From NCBI RefSeq assembly GCF_006442545.2, contig NZ_CP083952.1, positions 682,001 through 746,000 on the forward strand: a DNA stretch of 64,000 nt. Direction: 5' to 3'. The DNA comes from Mesorhizobium sp. B2-1-8 (GTDB taxonomy: Bacteria > Pseudomonadota > Alphaproteobacteria > Rhizobiales > Rhizobiaceae). The position numbers and the translations under genes were made by a program. Shown piece by piece: positions 34,001 to 39,903 of the stretch; position 1 is the first letter of the stretch, and the number at the start of each line of letters is the position of its first letter. The notes under the pieces were generated by a model. It saw nothing but the letters and a program-made list of their open reading frames with translations, had not been told where the DNA came from and did no database searches.

Positions 34001-35596
34001 TCATTTCCGGGCGACGTCCTCGAAGCTCAAGTCGAACCGCATGAGATATTTGCGTAGCCGGTCGGCATCGTTGCCGCTGGTCTTTTGCAGCCGCGAAACG
34101 GCGAACAGTTTTCGGCCGGCGGCGCTGATCGAGTTGCTGTCGCGGCAGACCTCGAGCACGGTGGCAAGTTGCGGCCGATCGAATAGGTCGATCCGGCTTT
34201 GCCGCTCGACACCCAAAGCCTCCACCAGGATGGCCTCGCGGCCGCCGGCATCCCCGGCACGCCACAGCATCGTCAGTCGTTCGATCTCGTCGCGCACGGT
34301 CTCCTCGTTGATGCGGCCGAGCGGCGCCAGTGTCGCCATGCGGGTAATGGATGCCGACAGATCGCGGAAATTGGCACGCCACATCGCCTGCGGCGCGATG
34401 GCGAATTTCAGGTAGAGATCCCGCGCCTCCCTGTTGAAGGTCACGTTCTGGCCCTCGCGTTCGCCGAAGCGGCGCAGCTCGAAGTCGAGGTTGGGCTCGA
34501 TGTCTTCCTTGCGGTCGCGTAGCGCCGGAAGCTGGAAGGTCCAGAGATTCAGACGTGCGAACAAATCCTCGCGGAACCTGCCCTCCTTCACGCCGATCGA
34601 CAGGTCGCGATTGGTGCCGGCCAGAAGCTGGAAATCCGAGATTACGTCCTGGTCGGCGCCCACCGGCAGGAAACGCTTCTCCTCGATGGCGCGCAGGCAC
34701 ATGGCCTGTTCGTCGATGCCGAGTTCACCGATCTCGTCGAGAAACAGCACGCCCTTGTTGGCCGACTTCATCAGCCCGGCGCGTTCGTTCTGCGCGCCGG
34801 TGAAAGCGCCCTTGACGTGGCCGAACAGCGTCGACATCGCCTGGTCGCCGCGCAAGGTCGCGCAATTGACCTCGATGAAGGCGCCGGAAACCTGCCGCTG
34901 CGCTTTCTTGAGTTCGTAGATGCGGCGCGCGAGCTGCGACTTGCCGGCGCCTGTCGGGCCGGTGAGCAGGACGGGCGCGCGCGAGCGGATCGTCACCTTC
35001 TCGATCTGGTCGATCATCTGGTTGAAGGCCGGATTGCGGGTGGCGATGCCAGACTTCAGGAACGACGTCGCCTCGTCGCGCTCCGCGGTAAAGCGTGTAG
35101 CGATCGCATCATAACGCGACAGGTCGAGGTCGATGATCGAGTGGCTGCCGGAGACGTCGTCGCGCCCATCCTTGCGGGGAGAGAGCTGTAGCAGGCGTGC
35201 AGGGATGAAGTGGGCCTCGGTGAGCAGGAACCAGCAGATCTGCGCGACATGCGTGCCGGTAGTGATGTTGACGAGATAATCCTCCTTCTCGGGATCGAAC
35301 ACATAACCCCGGGCAAAATCGCGCAGGCCGGTGTAGACCTCGCTGAAATCCCAGGGGTCTCTCATGCCGATGATATGCGGCCTGACCTCTGTCGCCGGCG
35401 AAACCTGTTCGATGTCGGCGATGATCTGCGTGGCGAGCTGCCGGGACTGTGTCCCGTGAATGAGTTCCAGGCGGTCAATGAACAATCCCTGCTGCTGGCA
35501 CAGCGCAACCGTCGGCCGCCATTTCTTCCAGCGGTCGTCGGTGCGACCCGCATCGAGCGTCGTCCCGAGAATACCTATAGCGACCCGTCTTCGCAT
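34001..35596 (-). CDS. rtcR: Sigma-54-dependent regulator of RNA repair, RtcR
   Basis: A 531-residue bacterial enhancer-binding protein. Residues about 1-180 form the RtcR sensor, a CARF-type Rossmann fold starting RVAIGILGTTLD and containing YLVNITTGTHVAQICWFLLTEA. The AAA+ domain has Walker A GPTGAGKS (213-220), the sigma-54 contact motif GAFTGA (263-268) and Walker B VLFLDEIG (283-290). A C-terminal helical DNA-binding region has SNSISAAGRKLFAVSRLQKT. RtcR represses itself through the sensor until it binds RNA ends generated by damage, then activates rtc operons with sigma-54. It diverges from rsr across a 207-base gap containing a sigma-54 promoter. Confidence 0.95.
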   Translation of the reverse strand: MRRRVAIGILGTTLDAGRTDDRWKKWRPTVALCQQQGLFIDRLELIHGTQSRQLATQIIADIEQVSPATEVRPHIIGMRDPWDFSEVYTGLRDFARGYVFDPEKEDYLVNITTGTHVAQICWFLLTEAHFIPARLLQLSPRKDGRDDVSGSHSIIDLDLSRYDAIATRFTAERDEATSFLKSGIATRNPAFNQMIDQIEKVTIRSRAPVLLTGPTGAGKSQLARRIYELKKAQRQVSGAFIEVNCATLRGDQAMSTLFGHVKGAFTGAQNERAGLMKSANKGVLFLDEIGELGIDEQAMCLRAIEEKRFLPVGADQDVISDFQLLAGTNRDLSIGVKEGRFREDLFARLNLWTFQLPALRDRKEDIEPNLDFELRRFGEREGQNVTFNREARDLYLKFAIAPQAMWRANFRDLSASITRMATLAPLGRINEETVRDEIERLTMLWRAGDAGGREAILVEALGVERQSRIDLFDRPQLATVLEVCRDSNSISAAGRKLFAVSRLQKTSGNDADRLRKYLMRFDLSFEDVARK

Positions 35597-35706
35597 TTTA
35601 TCCCGTGATATAAGAGTCGATACAATTGGATTATATTACAGGCTTCTTCTCGCGAAGCGCCAGATGCAAAAGGTTTAGTCCGTGATTTTTGTTTCTCAAT
35701 AAAATC

Positions 35707-35714
35707 AATCGATT
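35707..35714. promoter_or_regulatory. Candidate RtcR upstream site
   Basis: The 207-base gap between rtcR and rsr is AT-rich for this genome. It contains a perfect 8-bp palindrome, AATCGATT, about 50 bases upstream of the sigma-54 element, the distance expected for an enhancer-binding-protein site. No longer dyad is obvious, so this is a weak candidate. Confidence 0.3.
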
Positions 35715-35755
35715 ATGCGCGATGAGGCGACCTGAAGCAGCCCCGCTCTTCAAAC

Positions 35756-35771
35756 TGGCACGCAGCTTGTA
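35756..35771 (+). promoter_or_regulatory. Sigma-54 promoter of the rsr-Y RNA-rtcB operon
   Basis: TGGCACGCAGCTTGTA matches the -24/-12 consensus TGGCACGNNNNTTGCW except for T in place of C in the -12 element. Spacing is exact and the invariant GG and the TTG core are present. Transcription should start near 35782, about 20 bases before the rsr ATG. This is the promoter RtcR is expected to activate. Confidence 0.85.
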
Positions 35772-35803
35772 ATGCTGCTGGTGTGAAATGAAGGATCAGA
35801 ACA

Positions 35804-37363
35804 ATGGCGAACAAATCCGTGTTTGCGACGAGTGCAGGAAAGCTGCTCCCGCCGGCTGACGCCAAAAACCGTGAGGGTGCCCGGGCTTACCGCCTATCGC
35901 CCGAGCAGTCTCTGGCGCAGCTGGCGGCGACGGGAACGTTCAACGCCACCTTCTACGCCGAGCCGCGTGAGCAGCTGGACGAGGTGCTGAAGCTTGCCTG
36001 GCAGGTCGAGCCGGGGTTCCTGGCACGCACCGCCGTCCACGCTTTCGAGCAGGGCTACATGAAGGACATGCCGGCGCTGCTGCTGGCCGTTCTCTCCTCG
36101 ATGCAGGGCGACGAGTTCGACCGTGCTTTCGGGCGCATCGTCCGGAACGGCAAGATGCTGCGCAACTTCGTGCAGGTCATGCGTTCGGGCGCCACCGGCC
36201 GCAAGTCGCTCGGCACGCGGCCGAAGCGCCATGTCCAGGCCTGGCTCGAGCAGGCGGCCGACTTCGAGATCATGCGGGCCGCGGTCGGCAACGATCCGTC
36301 GCTGGCCGATGTCGTGAAGATGGTTCACCCGAAGCCGAAATCGGCGTCGCGTGAGGCGCTTTATGGCTATCTCCTGGGCAAGCCGCACGACGTGGCCGTG
36401 CTGCCGGACGTGGTGAAGGCATTCGAAGCCTTCAAGCGCGATCCATCGCTGCCTGTGCCTGAGGTGCCGTTCCAGATGCTGACCTCGATGCCGCTGTCGC
36501 GTGAACATTGGGTGCAGATCGCGCAAACGGCCGGATGGCAGATGCTGCGGCAGAACCTGAACACCTTTGCCCGCAATGGCGTGTTCGAAGTGGAAGGGTT
36601 CGGCGAGAAGCTGGCGGCGCGTCTGCGCGATCCCCAGGAGGTCCCGCGCGCCCGGGTGTTCCCGTATCAGCTGATGGTGGCGTTCACCGTGGCCGATGCG
36701 AAAGTGCCTGGCGTGGTTAGGGACGCGCTGCAGGATGCGATGGAAATCGCGCTCGGCAACGTGCCCCGGATCAAGGGCAACGTGGTGGTGTGTCCAGACG
36801 TTTCGGGCTCAATGAGCTCGCCCGTCACCGGCTACCGCCAGGGCGCGACGTCGGCCGTGCGTTGCATCGATGTGGCCGCCCTGGTGGCCGCCGCACTGCT
36901 GCGACGCAACCCGACGGCCAGGGTGTTGCCGTTCGAGAACGATGTGGTTGATGTCAGCCTCAACGCTCGCGATACGGTGATGACCAACGCCGCCAAGCTT
37001 GCCACCGTCGGTGGTGGCGGGACCAACTGTTCGGCTCCGCTGGCGCGGCTGGTGCGCGAGAAGGCCGATGTCGACCTGGTGGTGTTCGTGTCGGACAACC
37101 AGTCCTGGGTGGATGCCTCGGCGCATGCGCATCAGGGGACGGCGACGATGCAGGAATGGCAGAAGTTGAAGGGGTTGAACCCGGCAGCCAAGCTGGTCTG
37201 CATCGACATCCAGTCCCATGCGACGACGCAGGCCAAGTCGCAGGCCGACATCCTGAATGTCGGTGGCTTCTCCGACCGCGTCTTCGACGTGGTTGGGACG
37301 ATGTTGTCGTCGAGCGGCGACCCGGACCATTGGGTGCGCACGATCGAGGCGATCGAACTCTGA
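35804..37363 (+). CDS. rsr: Ro60 orthologue, TROVE-domain RNA-binding protein
   Basis: A 519-residue ring-shaped RNA-binding protein. The TROVE HEAT-repeat domain covers roughly residues 25-325 (YRLSPEQSLAQLAATGTFNATFYA, then FDRAFGRIVRNGKMLRNFVQVMRSG). A von Willebrand A domain follows, with an intact MIDAS, Asp332-x-Ser334-x-Ser336 (CPDVSGSMSS), and GGGGTNCSAPL further on. Bacterial Ro proteins bind noncoding Y RNAs on the ring surface, and structured RNA ends enter the ring, often with exoribonucleases such as PNPase. It is preceded by a sigma-54 promoter and followed by an array of Y-RNA-like units and rtcB, the arrangement known from enterobacterial rsr-yrl-rtc operons. Confidence 0.96.
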   Translation: MANKSVFATSAGKLLPPADAKNREGARAYRLSPEQSLAQLAATGTFNATFYAEPREQLDEVLKLAWQVEPGFLARTAVHAFEQGYMKDMPALLLAVLSSMQGDEFDRAFGRIVRNGKMLRNFVQVMRSGATGRKSLGTRPKRHVQAWLEQAADFEIMRAAVGNDPSLADVVKMVHPKPKSASREALYGYLLGKPHDVAVLPDVVKAFEAFKRDPSLPVPEVPFQMLTSMPLSREHWVQIAQTAGWQMLRQNLNTFARNGVFEVEGFGEKLAARLRDPQEVPRARVFPYQLMVAFTVADAKVPGVVRDALQDAMEIALGNVPRIKGNVVVCPDVSGSMSSPVTGYRQGATSAVRCIDVAALVAAALLRRNPTARVLPFENDVVDVSLNARDTVMTNAAKLATVGGGGTNCSAPLARLVREKADVDLVVFVSDNQSWVDASAHAHQGTATMQEWQKLKGLNPAAKLVCIDIQSHATTQAKSQADILNVGGFSDRVFDVVGTMLSSSGDPDHWVRTIEAIEL

Positions 37364-37367
37364 AAAC

Positions 37368-37394
37368 GGTCCCGGCGGCGCGCCCGCCGGGACT
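37368..37394 (+). promoter_or_regulatory. Strong hairpin between rsr and the Y RNA array
   Basis: Perfect 10-bp inverted repeat GTCCCGGCGG (37369-37378) and CCGCCGGGAC (37384-37393), plus a flanking G-T pair, beginning five bases after the rsr stop. No T tract follows. It could protect the rsr mRNA 3' end after the Y RNAs are cut away, or reduce read-through into the array. Confidence 0.6.
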
Positions 37395-37409
37395 ACCGGA
37401 ACAAAAACA

Positions 37410-37545
37410 GGGCATGACGAATGCCGATGGAACTACAGGCTGTTCACCTCCAGGTCGCGGGTTCGAATCCCGTCGGGTCCGCCACTATGGACCCGTAGCT
37501 CAGCGGATAGAGCGGGACGTTTCATCAAACCTTGTCGTCATGCCC
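37410..37545 (+). ncRNA. Y-RNA-like unit 1 (Arg-type tRNA mimic, opened at anticodon loop)
   Basis: Ends pair perfectly over 11 bp: GGGCATGACGA (37410-37420) with 37535-37545. After an internal loop (AUGCC against AAACCUUG) a second stem pairs 37426-37433 with 37519-37526. The interior is a circularly permuted tRNA. First comes the T arm (GCGGG, loop TTCGAAT, CCCGT; 37457-37473), then acceptor strand CGGGTCC (37474-37480), a loop G-CCA-CTAT, and the other acceptor strand GGACCCG (37489-37495). The D arm GCTC/GAGC with GG in its loop is at 37498-37513. The acceptor is a perfect 7 bp and a CCA is retained inside the closing loop. The sequence is close to bacterial tRNA-Arg. The Y stem replaces most of the anticodon arm. 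Confidence 0.85.
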
Positions 37546-37601
37546 GACGGCATTACGCGGTTTCGGCCGCAACTGAATAGGAAAGGAACTGAACAAACAG
37601 C

Positions 37602-37731
37602 GTGACGAATGCCTGTGGAACTACATCCTAACTTTCGGGTCGCGGGTTCGAGTCCCGCCGGAGCTGCCAATCGGCTCCGTAGCTCAGTCGGCAGAGCAGA
37701 AAGGCAGTTTTCGCAGAAATCTTGTCGTCAC
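37602..37731 (+). ncRNA. Y-RNA-like unit 2 (tRNA mimic with anticodon stem kept, anticodon loop replaced)
   Basis: Terminal stem GTGACGA (37602-37608) with TCGTCAC (37725-37731). Internal loop is AUGC against AAAUCUUG; second stem is 37613-37620 with 37709-37716 (eight pairs, two G-U). The permuted tRNA module has T arm GCGGG, TTCGAGT, CCCGC (37642-37658). The acceptor 37659-37665 pairs with GGCTCCG (37673-37679), seven pairs with one U-G, around a loop G-CCA-ATC. D arm GCTC/GAGC (37682-37697) has GG in the loop. A 5-bp anticodon stem is still present: GAAAG (37699-37703) with CTTTC (37632-37636). The Y stem thus stands exactly where an anticodon loop would be. Confidence 0.83.
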
Positions 37732-37742
37732 ACCCGAACAAA

Positions 37743-37873
37743 GCCGCGGCGAATGCCGGATGGAACTACAGCAACATGAACGGGATGCTCCGTGAGGTTC
37801 GACTCCTCACCTTGCAGGCGCTCTCTGGCACGAGCGGGACTCCCGGTGTTTCATCATCCCTTGTCGCCGCGGC
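37743..37873 (+). ncRNA. Y-RNA-like unit 3 (tRNA mimic with minimal acceptor)
   Basis: Terminal stem of 10 perfect pairs, GCCGCGGCGA (37743-37752) with 37864-37873. Internal loop is AUGCC against AUCCCUUG; second stem is GATGGAAC (37759-37766) with GTTTCATC (37848-37855), identical to that of unit 1. T arm is GTGAGG, loop TTCGACT, CCTCAC (37792-37810). D arm is GCTC/GAGC at 37820-37835 with GG in the loop. Between them only CCTTGCAGG remains, a 3-bp stub instead of a 7-bp acceptor, and no CCA. An extra small hairpin, CGGG-ACT-CCCG (37835-37845), follows the D arm. Confidence 0.8.
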
Positions 37874-37884
37874 GACCGAACAAA

Positions 37885-38009
37885 TGGCGAATGCAGGCAG
37901 GACTACAGGTAGCGCGCCCGTCGAAGGACGGGAGGTCGGGTGTTCAAATCACTCTCCCGCTCTCTGGAGCGGGGTGGCGCAGTCACCGTCTTGCCGATCC
38001 TTGTCGCCA
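37885..38009 (+). ncRNA. Y-RNA-like unit 4 (Pro-type tRNA mimic, opened in the D loop)
   Basis: Terminal stem TGGCGA (37885-37890) with TCGCCA (38004-38009). Internal loop is AUGCA against GAUCCUUG; second stem is 37896-37903 with 37988-37995 (eight pairs, one G-U). Here the tRNA is cut in the D loop. D-stem strands GCGC are at 37912-37915 and 37977-37980, and the D-loop pieces GGTA and AGTC border the Y stem. The anticodon arm survives as CCCGTC-GAAG-GACGGG (37917-37932), its loop cut to a tetraloop. T arm is GGGTG, TTCAAAT, CACTC (37938-37954). Acceptor 37955-37961 pairs with 37968-37974 and is closed by a short loop without CCA. TGGCGCAGTC and GGTAGCGCG match tRNA-Pro. Confidence 0.82.
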
Positions 38010-38019
38010 GCCGATTGAA

Positions 38020-38115
38020 CGGGCGAATGCCTGCGGGAATACATTGGTATCTGGCGGTTCGAATCCGCCCGTCGATCGGTTGATCGATCGGTTTCTCGCT
38101 TCGATTTGTCGCCCG
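38020..38115 (+). ncRNA. Y-RNA-like unit 5 (minimal: T arm plus acceptor hairpin)
   Basis: Shortest unit, 96 bases. Terminal stem CGGGCGA (38020-38026) with TCGCCCG (38109-38115). Internal loop is AUGCC against UCGAUUUG; second stem is 38033-38039 with 38093-38099 (seven pairs, one G-U). Only a T arm (GGCGG, TTCGAAT, CCGCC; 38053-38069) and a closed acceptor-like hairpin GTCGATC/GATCGAT with loop GGTT (38071-38088) remain. There is no D stem and no anticodon arm. A TTGGTA at 38044-38049 resembles a D-loop remnant whose GG could still dock on the T loop. Confidence 0.75.
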
Positions 38116-38134
38116 CCGCAGAGAAGGGAATGAA

Positions 38135-38266
38135 TGGCGAATGCAGGCAGGATTACAGGATAGAGCATCCGCGGCGAAAGCGGCGGAAGGTCGGATGTTC
38201 AAGCCATCCCTTCCATCCCACTGGGACGGAAAGTAGCTCAGTTTGTCTTGCCGACACTTGTCGCCA
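38135..38266 (+). ncRNA. Y-RNA-like unit 6 (tRNA mimic opened in the D loop, anticodon arm kept)
   Basis: Terminal stem TGGCGA (38135-38140) with TCGCCA (38261-38266), as in unit 4. Internal loop is AUGCA against GACACUUG; second stem is 38146-38153 with 38245-38252 (eight pairs, two G-U). D-stem strands are split: GAGC at 38163-38166 and GCTC at 38236-38239. Between them lie an anticodon-like arm CCGC-GGCGAAA-GCGG (38169-38183) with a 7-base loop, a variable region AAGGTC, and T arm GGATG, TTCAAGC, CATCC (38193-38209). The acceptor 38213-38219 pairs with GGGACGG (38223-38229), with one A-C mismatch. GGATAGAGCATCCGC and GTAGCTCAG are typical of Arg/Lys-type tRNAs. Confidence 0.8.
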
Positions 38267-38276
38267 GACCGAATAA

Positions 38277-38420
38277 GGACGAATGCCTGCGAGACTACAG
38301 GTAGACGCGGCCCGCTCCGAAGCAAACAAGCAAGCGGGTGCCGAAAGGCGTGAGGGTTCGTATCCCTCCTTCGCATCTTCGCGAAGTGGCGGAAAAATGT
38401 CTCGCATTCCCTTGTCGTCC
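38277..38420 (+). ncRNA. Y-RNA-like unit 7 (Leu-type, class II tRNA mimic, opened in the D loop)
   Basis: Terminal stem GGACGA (38277-38282) with TCGTCC (38415-38420). Internal loop is AUGCC against UUCCCUUG; second stem is a perfect 8 bp, TGCGAGAC (38288-38295) with 38399-38406. D-stem strands are CGC at 38306-38308 and GCG at 38389-38391. An expanded anticodon-like hairpin CCCGCT/AGCGGG with a 16-base loop spans 38311-38338. A class-II variable arm GCC-GAAA-GGC lies at 38340-38349. T arm is GAGGG, TTCGTAT, CCCTC (38352-38368); its loop has T where A58 is normally invariant. Acceptor is CTTCGC/GCGAAG (38369-38386). GTGGCGGAA, GGTAGACGCG and TGCCGAAAGGCGTG are tRNA-Leu signatures. Confidence 0.82.
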
Positions 38421-38461
38421 GTCCGCAATGCGCAGTGCTTGATGTATCGAAAGTGAAGGAC

Positions 38462-39865
38462 ATGACCGAGATTTTGAGTGGACAGGATTTGATCGACGCC
38501 GGCATGCCGCAGGGCAAATGGTTCGGCAAGGCGCTGGCCGCCGCCAATGCGGTGCTGGAGAAGGGTGGATCGCAGGGCGATGCGCTGGAGGCCGCGCGCG
38601 CTTTCGCGCCGCCGCCCGCCATTCCGCTGCATGCGGCTTCCTCGATGCCACTGCACCTCAACATCGAGGCCGAAACGCCTGACGAAGCCGCCAATGTCGA
38701 AGCGGTGATGCGCTCGATGACCGAGCTGATGCGCACGCCGGTGATCCGCGCCGGCGCCATCATGCCGGACGCCTGCCCGGCTGGTCCGGCGGGCACGATT
38801 CCGGTCGGCGGCGTCGCCGTGTCCGAAGGCATCCACCCCGGCATGCATTCTGCCGACATCTGCTGCTCGATGGCGATCTCGGTATTTCCCGGCGTGGCGC
38901 CCGTCGCGCTGCTCGATGCCATTCATGGGGTCACCCATTTCGGACCGGGCGGGCGTCCGCGGGGCCAGCAGATCCGGCCGGCCAAGGAGATCTTCGAGCG
39001 TTTCGAGGCCAACCCCTTGCTGCGCGACCTGACCAGTGCCGCGATCGAGCATTTCGGCACGCAGGGCGACGGCAACCATTTCGCCTATGTCGGCACGTTG
39101 AAGTCGAGTGGCGAGACGGCGCTGGTCACCCATCACGGCTCGCGCTCGCCTGGCGCGCGGCTCTACAGCAAGGGGATGAGGATCGCCGAGGGCGTCCGCA
39201 AGACGCTGTCGCCGGAAACCTTGCCGCAGAACGCCTGGATCCCGGCCGACACGCGGGAAGGCGATGAGTATTGGGACGCCCTGCAAACGATCCGCGAATG
39301 GACCAAGGGCAACCATATGCTCATCCACGACCTAGCGGCCGAAAAGCTGTCGGCGAAGGTGTCGGACCGGTTCTGGAACGAGCACAACTTCGTCTTCCGC
39401 CGCTCGGATGGGCTATTCTACCACGGCAAGGGCGCCACACCGGCATTCGACAACTGGGCCGACGACGCCACCGATCTGACGCTGATCCCGCTCAACATGG
39501 CGGAACCGGTGCTGATTGTACGTGGCAAGAACGCGGTGCACGGGCTTGGCTTCTCGCCTCACGGCGCCGGGCGCAATTTCTCGCGCACCCAGCACCGGCG
39601 CATGCAGGCGGGGCGCAGCGACGCCGATATCTTCGCGCAGGAGACGAAGGGCATCGATGCTCGCTTCTTCTCCGGCGTGACGGATATTTCGGAGTTGCCG
39701 AGCGCCTACAAGAACGCGGCCTCGATGCGCCGCCAGATCGAGCATTTCGGTCTGGCGGAGATCGTCGACGAAGTGCTGCCTTATGGCTGCATCATGGCCG
39801 GCGACTGGGAGGCGAACGCGCCATGGCGCAAGAAGTGGGAAGCGCGCCAGCAACAGGGGCGCTAA
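38462..39865 (+). CDS. rtcB: RNA ligase RtcB family protein
   Basis: A 467-residue RtcB-family ligase, which joins RNA 3'-phosphate or 2',3'-cyclic phosphate ends to 5'-hydroxyl ends using GTP and Mn2+. Metal and catalytic motifs are present: HSADICCSM around residues 129-137 (Asp132 and Cys), QGDGNHFAYVG at 201-211, THHGSRSPG around 223-231, and SPHGAGRNFSRTQ near the C-terminus with the guanylylated His. The first motif differs from the common GFDIGCG form, so this belongs to a divergent RtcB subgroup. The ATG at 38462 has TGAAGGA upstream. It lies 41 bases after the last Y-RNA-like unit, completing an rtcR/rsr/Y RNA/rtcB locus. No rtcA cyclase gene follows. Confidence 0.93.
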   Translation: MTEILSGQDLIDAGMPQGKWFGKALAAANAVLEKGGSQGDALEAARAFAPPPAIPLHAASSMPLHLNIEAETPDEAANVEAVMRSMTELMRTPVIRAGAIMPDACPAGPAGTIPVGGVAVSEGIHPGMHSADICCSMAISVFPGVAPVALLDAIHGVTHFGPGGRPRGQQIRPAKEIFERFEANPLLRDLTSAAIEHFGTQGDGNHFAYVGTLKSSGETALVTHHGSRSPGARLYSKGMRIAEGVRKTLSPETLPQNAWIPADTREGDEYWDALQTIREWTKGNHMLIHDLAAEKLSAKVSDRFWNEHNFVFRRSDGLFYHGKGATPAFDNWADDATDLTLIPLNMAEPVLIVRGKNAVHGLGFSPHGAGRNFSRTQHRRMQAGRSDADIFAQETKGIDARFFSGVTDISELPSAYKNAASMRRQIEHFGLAEIVDEVLPYGCIMAGDWEANAPWRKKWEARQQQGR

Positions 39866-39903
39866 CCCCGACCGGATGCGGGCTGCAAGCTCGCATCCGG
39901 TGA

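Noticed and set aside
37457-37513. Apparent tRNA gene (T arm, CCA, D arm, perfect acceptor stem)
   Set aside because: The halves are in reversed order and enclosed in a Y stem, and neither orientation yields a normal 5'-acceptor to 3'-CCA tRNA. It is a permuted mimic within a noncoding RNA, not a functional tRNA gene.
37410-38420. CRISPR array
   Set aside because: Units are about 96-144 bases long with only short shared motifs, and the conserved parts pair within each unit. There are no identical direct repeats with unique spacers and no cas genes. The CARF-type domain in RtcR is a property of that regulator and not evidence for CRISPR.
37156-38922. Open reading frames across the Y RNA array on both strands
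   Set aside because: They lack ribosome binding sites and family resemblance, overlap structured RNA, and several simply extend out of rsr or rtcB in the wrong frame.
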